A stretch of 64,000 bases of DNA from Candidatus Rhodoferax mariagerensis (GTDB lineage Bacteria > Pseudomonadota > Gammaproteobacteria > Burkholderiales > Burkholderiaceae_C), in NCBI GenBank assembly GCA_016719055.1, contig JADKAW010000042.1:66701-130700 (forward strand). The letters are read 5' to 3'. Under the pieces are notes generated by a model. The model ran no database searches. It was not told the DNA's origin and saw only the letters and a list, made by a program, of their open reading frames with translations. The translations under genes and the position numbers were made by a program. This document shows, one piece after another, positions 27,701-35,442 of this stretch (within the stretch, counting starts at the first letter, position 1; every line of letters starts with the position of its first letter).

Positions 27701-28247
27701 AGATCGGTTGATGCCGGCCAGCGCCCCGATGACCTGACCATCCGGGCTGAGAATCGGCACACTCATCAGAAATTCTGGCAAGCCGCTTTCGACAAAGGGG
27801 CTTGCCAATCACCTTGGCACCCCTGAAGTGCCCCGATCAGGTCGCCGCGCTCGGCATCAACGGCAGCCACCCGCCCGCTGGCCAGCGAGATGTCAGCCAC
27901 GACGCTGCCATCCGGCTGGTAAACGACGATGCCCTTGTTGAACAGCGACAACAGGTCTTGCCTTGTGCAAATGCCTGCCCAGCGCCAGCAGGTCGGGCAG
28001 CATGGCGGGGTGACTGGCAGCGGTCAGTCTCCAGCATGGCCAGGCGACTGCTGATGTCCCGGTCGATGCCTGTACCCGCCAGGCTGGCCACCGAGAACTG
28101 CTGAGCACCTTGCAGACGCTCCAGATCGTCGCGCAACATGCTGCTGACGTACCAGGCCAGCAAGGCCATGCCCAGCAACACAATGCCCAGCGTCATCATC
28201 GTCACGCGGGTCTTTAGGGAGCCCCAGCGAAGCCAGTAAATCAACAT
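24742..28247 (-). pseudogene. sensor-PAS-GGDEF-EAL protein with a multiply frameshifted N-terminus
   Basis: From about 27705 down to 24742 one long frame encodes a transmembrane helix ('MLAAILALTLLTGLLTWWLL'), HAMP-like segment, three PAS/PAC domains, a GGDEF domain with intact 'RLGGDEFVVML', and an EAL domain with 'EVLVRWQHPERGLVSPAEF' and 'DDFGTGYSSLSYLKRLPLDQ'. The periplasmic sensor part is spread over several frames: the natural start is at 28247 ('MLIYWLRWGSLKTRVTMMTL'), with frame changes near 28020, 27960, 27800 and 27710. Joined, these give a Cache-like domain between two membrane helices. As read, no full-length protein can be made. A truncated cytoplasmic product is conceivable. 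Confidence 0.82.
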
Positions 28248-28336
28248 AAAAAACGCCTGTAGCCCCCGTCCATATTACGTGGGTAGCTCCCCTAATATAG
28301 CTAAAGAGAATCCAACGGGTCGATTGTAGGGCCGCC

Positions 28337-30313
28337 TCAGGCAAGGCTGGACCCGAGCTTGAACACCGCCACCACCTGCACCAGATCATTCGCCTGTGCT
28401 TTCAGGCTGCCCGCGGCGGCGGCCATCTGCTCGACCAGCGCGGCGTTTTGCTGCGTCACCTGGTCCATCTCGGTCACCGCATTGCCGATTTGTGCAACCC
28501 CGGCGCTTTGCTCGCCACTGGCGGCGCTGATCTCGCCCATGATGTCGGTGACACGGCGGATGCTGGTGACCACCTCGTTCATGGTGACACCGGCCTGATC
28601 GACCAGCGCGCTGCCCTGTTCCACCCTTGACACGCTGTCGCTGATCAGCGTCTTGATTTCCTTGGCAGCATCGGCCGAGCGCCCGGCCAGGCTGCGCACT
28701 TCGCTGGCCACCACGGCAAAACCGCGCCCCTGTTCACCGGCGCGGGCGGCTTCCACCGCAGCGTTCAAGGCCAGGATGTTGGTCTGGAAGGCAATGCCGT
28801 CAATCACCCCGATGATGTCGGCAATCTTGCGTGAGCTGGCGTTGATGCCTTTCATGGTGTCCACCACCTGCGCCACGACCACGCCGCCTTGCACCGCTAC
28901 CGTGCTGGCGCTCTGGGCCAGTTGGTTGGCCTGCACTGCGTGCTCGGCGTTTTGCTTGACGGTGGCACCGAGCTGCTCCATGCTGGCAGCGGTTTGCTGA
29001 AGCGCGCTGGCCTGGCTTTCGGTGCGCGCCGACAGGTCGTTGTTGCCTTGGGCAATTTCGGCGCTGGCGGTCGCCACGCCTTCGGAGCAGGTGCGCACCG
29101 ATTGCACGACACGGCTCAAGCCACCACCCATGGTGTTCATGGACTCAATCAGGCGACCGATCTCGTCGCGTTGGGCCACGGCGAGTTGCTGGCTCAGGTC
29201 GCCCTGGGCAATGGCCTGGCTGTTCTGGCAAACCTGCGCCAGCGGCAGACTGACCTGGTGCCTGACCATCCAGTACAGCAGCGCCGAAATCAGCAGCACC
29301 AAAACGGCACCAGCGATTTGAAACAGCAGGCTCAAATGGTTGACCTCGCGGGTGTATTCATCAACAAAGGTGCCGCCGACGATGACCCAGTTCCAGCTTG
29401 GCATGAAGGCAAATGCCGCGACCTGCTCGCGTGTTTTGGTTTCGCCCGGGCCAGCCCAGGGGTAACGGATCAGCCCATTTTTTTTCTCCAGCATGTCCTT
29501 GATGAAGGTCTGGCCATTGGCATCTTTGGCCTCAAGCAGGTTTTGGCCTTCAAGGCTGGGATGCACGATCATCCTGCCGTAACTGACACCAGGACGGGCA
29601 TCAATGACATAAAAATACCCCGTATCGCCGATTTTCAGCGACCGGATACTGGCTTTGAGTTCGCTCAGAAAACTGGTGAAATCCAGGCCCGTGAAGCTAA
29701 GCCCGATGACCTTGCCCCCGGCATCCTGGATCGGCAGGTACTGGGTGAAGTACTGGCGACCAAACAGGGTTGCCGCGCCCAGGTAGCTTTTGCCTTCCAG
29801 GGTGGCCTGGTAGCCCGGATGGTTGCGGTCGAGCAGGGTGCCGATGGCGCGTTCACCTTTTTCGTTTTTCAAAGAGGTGGTGATGCGCACAAAATCATCG
29901 CCGCTCTTGGCAAAAACGGTAGCCACCGCACCGGTCATCTGGGTGAACTGGTCAACCGCCGAAAAATCCAGATTGAGCGGCTTGTCGTTGAGCCTGAGGA
30001 CTGGTGTGGCAATGCCAGCAATGTCAATGCTGTCGCTGCCAAGTTCCAGTTTGCCGGCCAGCCGGGTGCGAAATATCTCGCCCAAGGCAGCGCCGCGGGC
30101 GCGTAAATCCCGGTCGGAGGCGCTGGCCAAGTCAACTGCCAGTTTGGTTTTGGCTGACACCTCGGCATTGCTGGCGGTCTCGATCATGTTGCCAGTCAGG
30201 TGGCTGATGGCAAAGATGAAGGCTGAAAAAACCACCAGCACCAGCAGAAAATTGCTGATGGCAAGCTTGATACCGATGCTGGCATCGCGCCAGCTTGAAG
30301 TCAGTGAAGTCAT
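28337..30313 (-). CDS. methyl-accepting chemotaxis protein with periplasmic Cache domain
   Basis: This chemoreceptor has 658 residues. It has an N-terminal membrane helix (about 17-40), a large periplasmic Cache_3/Cache_2-type sensor (about 45-320, with 'GRQYFTQYLPIQDAGGKVIG' and 'IGDTGYFYVIDARPG'), a second helix (about 330-352), HAMP, and the signalling hairpin with 'QTNILALNAAVEAARAGEQG' near 505-525. Cache receptors sense small organic acids or amino acids. The C-terminus ends 'VFKLGSSLA' with no pentapeptide tether. It lies 30 bases downstream of a second chemoreceptor, probably in the same transcript. Confidence 0.92.
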   Translation of the reverse strand: MTSLTSSWRDASIGIKLAISNFLLVLVVFSAFIFAISHLTGNMIETASNAEVSAKTKLAVDLASASDRDLRARGAALGEIFRTRLAGKLELGSDSIDIAGIATPVLRLNDKPLNLDFSAVDQFTQMTGAVATVFAKSGDDFVRITTSLKNEKGERAIGTLLDRNHPGYQATLEGKSYLGAATLFGRQYFTQYLPIQDAGGKVIGLSFTGLDFTSFLSELKASIRSLKIGDTGYFYVIDARPGVSYGRMIVHPSLEGQNLLEAKDANGQTFIKDMLEKKNGLIRYPWAGPGETKTREQVAAFAFMPSWNWVIVGGTFVDEYTREVNHLSLLFQIAGAVLVLLISALLYWMVRHQVSLPLAQVCQNSQAIAQGDLSQQLAVAQRDEIGRLIESMNTMGGGLSRVVQSVRTCSEGVATASAEIAQGNNDLSARTESQASALQQTAASMEQLGATVKQNAEHAVQANQLAQSASTVAVQGGVVVAQVVDTMKGINASSRKIADIIGVIDGIAFQTNILALNAAVEAARAGEQGRGFAVVASEVRSLAGRSADAAKEIKTLISDSVSRVEQGSALVDQAGVTMNEVVTSIRRVTDIMGEISAASGEQSAGVAQIGNAVTEMDQVTQQNAALVEQMAAAAGSLKAQANDLVQVVAVFKLGSSLA

Positions 30314-30343
30314 GGTGACCTGGTTCTTATTGGTGTCGAAGGC

Positions 30344-32086
30344 TCAAAATGTTTCCCAGTCGGCATCCGCCCCGCCAGCGCTGCCTGGCTTGACGTTCTT
30401 GGCTTGCGGCAGGGCACGTGCTGGCGTGCCCTTGATCGGTGGCAGTGCCGGTCTGGCCTGGCGCGCCGGGCCGATGGACCGGTGCGGGCTGGCAGGTGTG
30501 GCACTGGGCAGATGCTGGGCCGTGCTGTGGCCGTCGAGCTTGAACACCGCCACCACCTGCACCAGATCATGCGCCTGGGCCTTCAGGCTGCCCGCCGCGG
30601 CGGCCATTTGCTCGACCAGCGCGGCGTTTTGTTGTGTTACCTGGTCCATTTGCGTCACGGCTTCACCAATTTGAGAAACACCCAGGCTTTGCTCGGCGCT
30701 GGCACTGCTGATTGCTTCCATGATGTCGTTGACACGGCGAATGCTGCTGACCACTTCACTCATGGTGATGCCGGCCTGATCGACCAGTGCACTGCCCTGT
30801 TCCACCCGCGAGACACTGTCGTTGATCAGCGTCTTGATTTCCTTGGCGGCGTCGGCCGAGCGCCCGGCCAGGCTGCGCACCTCGCTGGCCACCACGGCAA
30901 AGCCGCGCCCCTGTTCGCCGGCACGGGCGGCTTCCACGGCGGCATTCAAGGCCAGGATGTTGGTCTGGAAGGCAATGCCGTCGATCACCCCGATGATGTC
31001 GGCAATCTTGCGTGAGCTGGCGTTGATGCCTTTCATGGTGTCCACCACTTGCGCCACCACCGCACCGCCCTGTACCGCTACTGTGCTGGCACTGCGCGCC
31101 AGCTCATTGGCCTGCGCGGCGCTATCAGCATTTTGTTTGACGGTGGCGCTGAGCTGCTCCATGCTGGCGGCGGTTTGCTGCAGCGCGCTGGCCTGGCTTT
31201 CGGTGCGCGCCGACAGGTCATTGTTGCCCTGGGCAATTTCGGCGCTGGCGGTGGCCAGGCCTTCGGAGCCCTGGCGCACCTGGCCCACGATGCGGGCAAA
31301 CTTGTCACGCATCACGGCAAGTGCCTGCAGCAGGCTGGCGTTTTCGGGGTGGGGCACGGCAATCGCCACCGCCAGGTCGCCGTCGGCAATGCGCTGTGTG
31401 ATTTCGGCGGCGTAAGTCGGTTCACCGCCGAGCTGGCGCAGCACGCCGCGCGAGATCAGAAAACCAATCCCGAGCATGGCAACCACCAGGATCATCGTGC
31501 CGACGGCAAAGCCGAGCGCCCGCTGAACCATCACCGCATCCACCGTATCAATGTAAACGCCCGAGCCAATGACCCAGCCCCAGGGTGCAAAACCTTTGAC
31601 GTAAGAGATCTTGGGCACCGGATCCGGGCTGCCGGGCTTGGGCCACATATAGGGCACATAGCCGCTACCGCTGGTCTTGACGGTCTTGATCATTTCCATA
31701 AACAAATGTTTGCCGGTAGGGTCCTTGTTGTCGGTCAGGTCTTTGCCGTCGAGCTCGGGCTTGATCGGATGCATCACCATTTTGGGGTGCATGTCGTTAA
31801 TCCAGAAATACTCACCGTTGCCGTAACGCAAGGCACCAATGACCGACATGGCCCGCTGTTTGGCATCTGCCTCCGACACCTTGCCCTCGGTCACCATTTT
31901 TTGCGAGTGTTGCAGCATGTCGTAGCCAATTTCCACCAACTGCTTGACACCGTTTTGGCGCTCTTCCAGCAGCAGTCGCCGCTCCGAGATCAAAAAAATG
32001 CTCGCCAGCACGATGATGCCAAGCACCGCGCTGAGCGTCAGCAGACCCAGGCGCCGGGCGACGGGCATGGAAGATAGATTGAACAT
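30344..32086 (-). CDS. methyl-accepting chemotaxis protein with sCache domain and WETF tail
   Basis: This 580-residue chemoreceptor has an N-terminal membrane helix ('LLTLSAVLGIIVLASIFLIS'), a single-Cache domain ('YGNGEYFWINDMHPKMVMHP', 'FAPWGWVIGSGVYIDTVDAV'), a second helix near 195-215, HAMP and the conserved signalling tip. It ends with 'DADWETF', which resembles the NWETF pentapeptide that tethers CheR and CheB; the neighbouring receptor lacks it. The start follows GAAGGA. The signalling domain is almost the same in DNA sequence as that of the neighbour, suggesting duplication or gene conversion. The 300 bases upstream hold no gene and presumably the promoter. Confidence 0.92.
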   Translation of the reverse strand: MFNLSSMPVARRLGLLTLSAVLGIIVLASIFLISERRLLLEERQNGVKQLVEIGYDMLQHSQKMVTEGKVSEADAKQRAMSVIGALRYGNGEYFWINDMHPKMVMHPIKPELDGKDLTDNKDPTGKHLFMEMIKTVKTSGSGYVPYMWPKPGSPDPVPKISYVKGFAPWGWVIGSGVYIDTVDAVMVQRALGFAVGTMILVVAMLGIGFLISRGVLRQLGGEPTYAAEITQRIADGDLAVAIAVPHPENASLLQALAVMRDKFARIVGQVRQGSEGLATASAEIAQGNNDLSARTESQASALQQTAASMEQLSATVKQNADSAAQANELARSASTVAVQGGAVVAQVVDTMKGINASSRKIADIIGVIDGIAFQTNILALNAAVEAARAGEQGRGFAVVASEVRSLAGRSADAAKEIKTLINDSVSRVEQGSALVDQAGITMSEVVSSIRRVNDIMEAISSASAEQSLGVSQIGEAVTQMDQVTQQNAALVEQMAAAAGSLKAQAHDLVQVVAVFKLDGHSTAQHLPSATPASPHRSIGPARQARPALPPIKGTPARALPQAKNVKPGSAGGADADWETF

Positions 32087-32386
32087 GTTGATTCCTTCGA
32101 CCGATAAATATGATGAAAGACCCTTGCATGCAGCCTATGCAGCAAACTAGCAGCGGCCAATTTAAGCCTCTTGGCATTCGCTTGAAAACGGCACTAGCTT
32201 GTCACCAAACCGGGCTGTCTTGAGTCGGGGAAACCCTAACTATATGGAAAATGTGCTCCTATTTTGAGTATTCCCCCGCGTTGAACCGTCTGCGCTTTTG
32301 GCAAGCCGCCGGCCGAGACCCGCGTGGCATGGCACCGGATGCAAAGCCGAATCTGATCGGGTGGCCTTGTTTAAGGGCCAGAGGCA

Positions 32387-32641
32387 CTAAGAGGGGCGCT
32401 GCCTGATCATGCGCAAAACGGCGCGCGCCAGCAACGGACTGGCCAGGCTGCAAGCGGCTTGGGCAGCGACGGCGGCTTGTCGGGTCTGGCCCAGTATCAG
32501 TTCACGCACGGCAACCCGCGCCAACGCCAGCGACTGGCGCTCGGCCAAGCGGGCCATCGAGAAATCGCTGCCGCAGCGTGGGCAGGCGCTTGCATCGCCC
32601 AAACGGGCGCGGCAAGCCGGGCAACGGTCCAGGGCTTGCAT
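32387..32641 (-). CDS. small zinc-ribbon protein of the Hsp70 operon
   Basis: This 84-residue protein has an N-terminal zinc ribbon ('CPACRARLGDASACPRCGSD', four Cys in two CxxC pairs, residues 8-27) followed by an Ala-rich helical part. Its start overlaps the stop of the Hsp70 gene (TGATG at 32643-32639), so it is the last gene of the operon. No family name comes to mind. Zinc ribbons of this type often bind protein or nucleic acid, and in this setting a substrate or partner adaptor is a reasonable guess. Confidence 0.75.
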   Translation of the reverse strand: MQALDRCPACRARLGDASACPRCGSDFSMARLAERQSLALARVAVRELILGQTRQAAVAAQAACSLASPLLARAVLRMIRQRPS

Positions 32642-34470
32642 CAGTTGTCGAGGTAATACAGCACATCGGCCAGGGTGGCCGTGGCCGCCTCCAGCGCAGC
32701 GTTGTCAGACCCAGCAGCCTGGGCCATCGCCTCGCGCACGGCCTCGATGTTGTCGATCAGGTCATCGCGGTCATCGGCACCAGCGGTCTTGAGCAGACGC
32801 TCGGCCTTTTCGATCAAGGCACCCGCCTCGACCAGGTTGCGCCGGTGCCCAAGCGGTGCGGCCACGGTCGGCGCATCATCCTGCGCTGCATCATCGTCAC
32901 CATCGTCTGGGCCAGTGTCGTCGGCAAACATTGAGCGGATGCGCTGGTGCGCCTGGTCAAGTTTGCCGTCTTCAAAGCGGGAGATCGCGTTGTCAATTGT
33001 GATGCTGTGGGCCAGCCCACTTTTCTTTTCGCTGGCGCGTACCTGCAGAATGCCGTTGATATCAATGGAAAAATTGATCACGATGGGGTTGCCGGCGGGT
33101 ACCTTGCGCAGTCCCTCGACCACAAAGCGGCCGATTTCGATGTTGTCCAGGGCGTCCGGGGCTTCACCCTGGAACACCGTGACGTCAACCGCCTCCTGGT
33201 TGTCGAACATGGTGTAGAACACCTCGCTGCGCGAGGCCGGGATCGGGGTGTTGCGGCGAATTAGCGGAACAAAACAGTAGGGGTACTCCCGACCCCCCAG
33301 GTCGCCGACCGAGCTGGTGCCAAAGGTGTAGGGGGTGACATCAATCAGCACCGTCGGGCTGGTGCCGCCGGCGATGATTTCACCCTGGATCGCCGCGCCC
33401 ATGGCAACACACAGGTCGGGGTCAATTTCGCCGTGGGGCTGAATGCCGGTGAGCGCTTCAAGCAGGCGCGACACCATCGGTGTGCGGGTGGCACCACCCA
33501 CCAACAAGACTTCGTCAATCTGCCCCACCCCCAGCTTGGCCCCGGTCAGGGCGACATGCACCGCATCCATGGTTTCTGTGATGTAAGGCTCAATCATGGC
33601 CTCGTATTCGTGGCGCGAAATCTCCAGCGACAAATGAACCGGTGCGCCATCCTTTTCAAACAAAAATTCCTCGGCCACGGTGGCATAGGGGCGGTCCGAC
33701 AGCGCGATCTTGGCGGCTTCGGCGGCACGCTGCAGGCGCGCCATGGCAATCGGCGAGGCGGCTGCGGTGGCTGCATCGATGCCATGTGCGGTGTACAGGT
33801 GCGCCAGCACAAAGTCAACAATGCAGCGGTCAAAATCGTCGCCGCCGAGGTGGTTGTTGCCGTGACTGGCCAGCACCTCGACCACATCCCCCTCCATGTT
33901 CACAATCGACACATCAAAGGTACCACCGCCCAGGTCGTAAACCAGTGCCTTGCGTGCCCGCGCCGTTGCGCCAGCGATGCCATTGGCACTGCGGTGCGCG
34001 CCGTAAGCCAGGGATGCGGCGGTGGGTTCGTTCAGGATGCGCACCACCTCCAGCCCGGCGATCTCGCCGGCTTCGCGCGTGGCCTGCCTTTGGGCATCCG
34101 AAAAATAGGCCGGCACGGTGATCACTGCGCGTGTGACAGCGCAACCCAGATGTGCTAGCGCCACTTTTTTCAGCCGCAGCAGGATCATGGCCGAAATCTC
34201 TGGCGGACGGTATGGCTTGTCGCCCAGCATCAATTGGGTTGCCTCGCCCATGCGCCGCTTGACCGAACGTATCGTGCGTTCGGGGTGCAGCACATACTGG
34301 TTACGCGCTGGCGCACCCACCAGCAACACGCCGTCGTCACCCAGACCCACCACCGAGGGCAGGATCGGCACGCCAGGGTCGATTTCCAGAACCTCGATGC
34401 GGCCGTTCCTGACCACGGCGATTTCCGAATTGGTGGTGCCCAGGTCAATTCCCACAATGATGTCGTTCAT
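32641..34470 (-). CDS. Hsp70-family chaperone (DnaK/HscC-like)
   Basis: This is a 609-residue Hsp70. The ATPase domain shows 'GIDLGTTNSEIAVV' (about 7-20), 'ILNEPTAASLAYGAH' (about 145-159), 'YDLGGGTFDVSIVNMEGD' (about 180-197) and 'EVLLVGGATRTPMV'. The substrate-binding domain follows from about residue 375. The C-terminal lid has an acidic linker rich in Asp ('ADDTGPDDGDDDAAQDD') in place of the DnaK lid and no EEVD-like end. It overlaps the GrpE-like gene by 4 bases. It differs from housekeeping DnaK in sequence and operon, and is probably a specialised chaperone working with the neighbouring co-chaperones. Confidence 0.9.
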   Translation of the reverse strand: MNDIIVGIDLGTTNSEIAVVRNGRIEVLEIDPGVPILPSVVGLGDDGVLLVGAPARNQYVLHPERTIRSVKRRMGEATQLMLGDKPYRPPEISAMILLRLKKVALAHLGCAVTRAVITVPAYFSDAQRQATREAGEIAGLEVVRILNEPTAASLAYGAHRSANGIAGATARARKALVYDLGGGTFDVSIVNMEGDVVEVLASHGNNHLGGDDFDRCIVDFVLAHLYTAHGIDAATAAASPIAMARLQRAAEAAKIALSDRPYATVAEEFLFEKDGAPVHLSLEISRHEYEAMIEPYITETMDAVHVALTGAKLGVGQIDEVLLVGGATRTPMVSRLLEALTGIQPHGEIDPDLCVAMGAAIQGEIIAGGTSPTVLIDVTPYTFGTSSVGDLGGREYPYCFVPLIRRNTPIPASRSEVFYTMFDNQEAVDVTVFQGEAPDALDNIEIGRFVVEGLRKVPAGNPIVINFSIDINGILQVRASEKKSGLAHSITIDNAISRFEDGKLDQAHQRIRSMFADDTGPDDGDDDAAQDDAPTVAAPLGHRRNLVEAGALIEKAERLLKTAGADDRDDLIDNIEAVREAMAQAAGSDNAALEAATATLADVLYYLDN

Positions 34471-35150
34471 GATTCAGTTTCTTTCTTGTTGACAATGACT
34501 TCCGCCAGCCGCAGCAATTCGTCGTCGCGCAGATAGCCGCACCGCGACACGCTGAGCACTTCGCCCGCACTGCGCTGGGGGTCATGTGTTACCCCGACCA
34601 CACGCATGGTATTGGGGTCGAGCCGGCCACCCACGGCCTCGATGGGGCGCACATGCCGCTCGATCAGCGCGTCGTCCAGCCGGCGCAGCGTCAGTCCGAT
34701 GCCCTCACCCAGGCCCTGCGCGAGCCGTGTTTCTTTGGCCGCCAGGCGCGAAAACAACCCGGGTCGGTAGCCCTCAAAAACCGCCATGGCTGCCGCAATA
34801 CGATCCCGCAAATCGATCAAATCCAGCAGCAGGCGGCGCTCAGCCTGGCGTTGTGTTGCGCCCTGCGTCTCGCGGGCGCGCTCAAGGTCGCGGGCCAGCC
34901 GCTTGTTCTGCTCGCCAAGCAATTCGGTCAGCCCACGCATCTCGTCGAGCGTGGTCTTGAACTGACGTGCCTGCACCCGAACCTCGTTGCGCAACACCGA
35001 CAGTTCGCTGAACAACAAGGCCAGATTGACCAGCGGTTCAGCGCTCGTATCGTCGGTCGTCTGGTCAATCGCAACGCCAGCGTCCGGGTCCCAGCCGTCC
35101 AGGCAGGCGCGAAACTCGTCGATCAGCCGTTCTTTGGCTTCAGTGTCCAT
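34467..35150 (-). CDS. GrpE-like nucleotide exchange factor
   Basis: This 227-residue protein has a long central coiled coil (about 55-120, 'NEVRVQARQFKTTLDEMRGL' and following) and a C-terminal beta domain ('GGRLDPNTMRVVGVTHDP', 'AGEVLSVSRCGYLRDDELLR') resembling GrpE. GrpE exchanges ADP for ATP on Hsp70. The start at 35150 ('MDTEAKERL') lies within the end of the J-like gene (11-base overlap); an in-frame start at 35270 would run through that gene. It overlaps the Hsp70 gene by ATGA. The sequence is diverged from housekeeping GrpE. Confidence 0.85.
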   Translation of the reverse strand: MDTEAKERLIDEFRACLDGWDPDAGVAIDQTTDDTSAEPLVNLALLFSELSVLRNEVRVQARQFKTTLDEMRGLTELLGEQNKRLARDLERARETQGATQRQAERRLLLDLIDLRDRIAAAMAVFEGYRPGLFSRLAAKETRLAQGLGEGIGLTLRRLDDALIERHVRPIEAVGGRLDPNTMRVVGVTHDPQRSAGEVLSVSRCGYLRDDELLRLAEVIVNKKETES

Positions 35151-35442
35151 CGCGACCGCCTTTGAGTACACGCTGCAGCGTGGCAAGATTGGGGCGGTGC
35201 GGTGAAAACTGTGTTTCCAGCAGGTGCAACATGCCATCCAGCGTGGGAGGCTCTTTGCAAAACAAGTCATGCGCCAGCCGCAAGCGAGCCGTGGCTACCG
35301 CATCAAAGGCTTTGCGCAGGGCGGCAAAGCGCTCGGCATCGCGGTCGGGCGGCCAAAGGCGCACGGCCGCCAGGTAGGCGGCGCGGACCGCAGCGTCATC
35401 GGTGTTGCGCGTGATGCCGAGCAACTGGTAGGGATCACTCAT
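35140..35442 (-). CDS. J-domain-like protein lacking the HPD histidine
   Basis: This 100-residue protein opens with a J-domain-like segment: 'PYQLLGITRNTDDAAVRAAY' then 'VRLWPPDRDAERFAALRKAF'. In canonical J proteins the loop reads HPD and the His is needed to stimulate Hsp70 ATPase; here the position reads PPD. The remaining 45 residues are helical with no zinc-finger or substrate domain. It overlaps the TPR gene by 8 bases and the GrpE-like gene by 11 bases. It may be a J-like (Type IV) regulator rather than an activator. Confidence 0.8.
   Translation of the reverse strand: MSDPYQLLGITRNTDDAAVRAAYLAAVRLWPPDRDAERFAALRKAFDAVATARLRLAHDLFCKEPPTLDGMLHLLETQFSPHRPNLATLQRVLKGGRDGH

Noticed and set aside
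28889..30106. 405-codon plus-strand frame opposite the first chemoreceptor
   Set aside because: Shadow of the receptor gene; no recognisable protein motif and no ribosome site.
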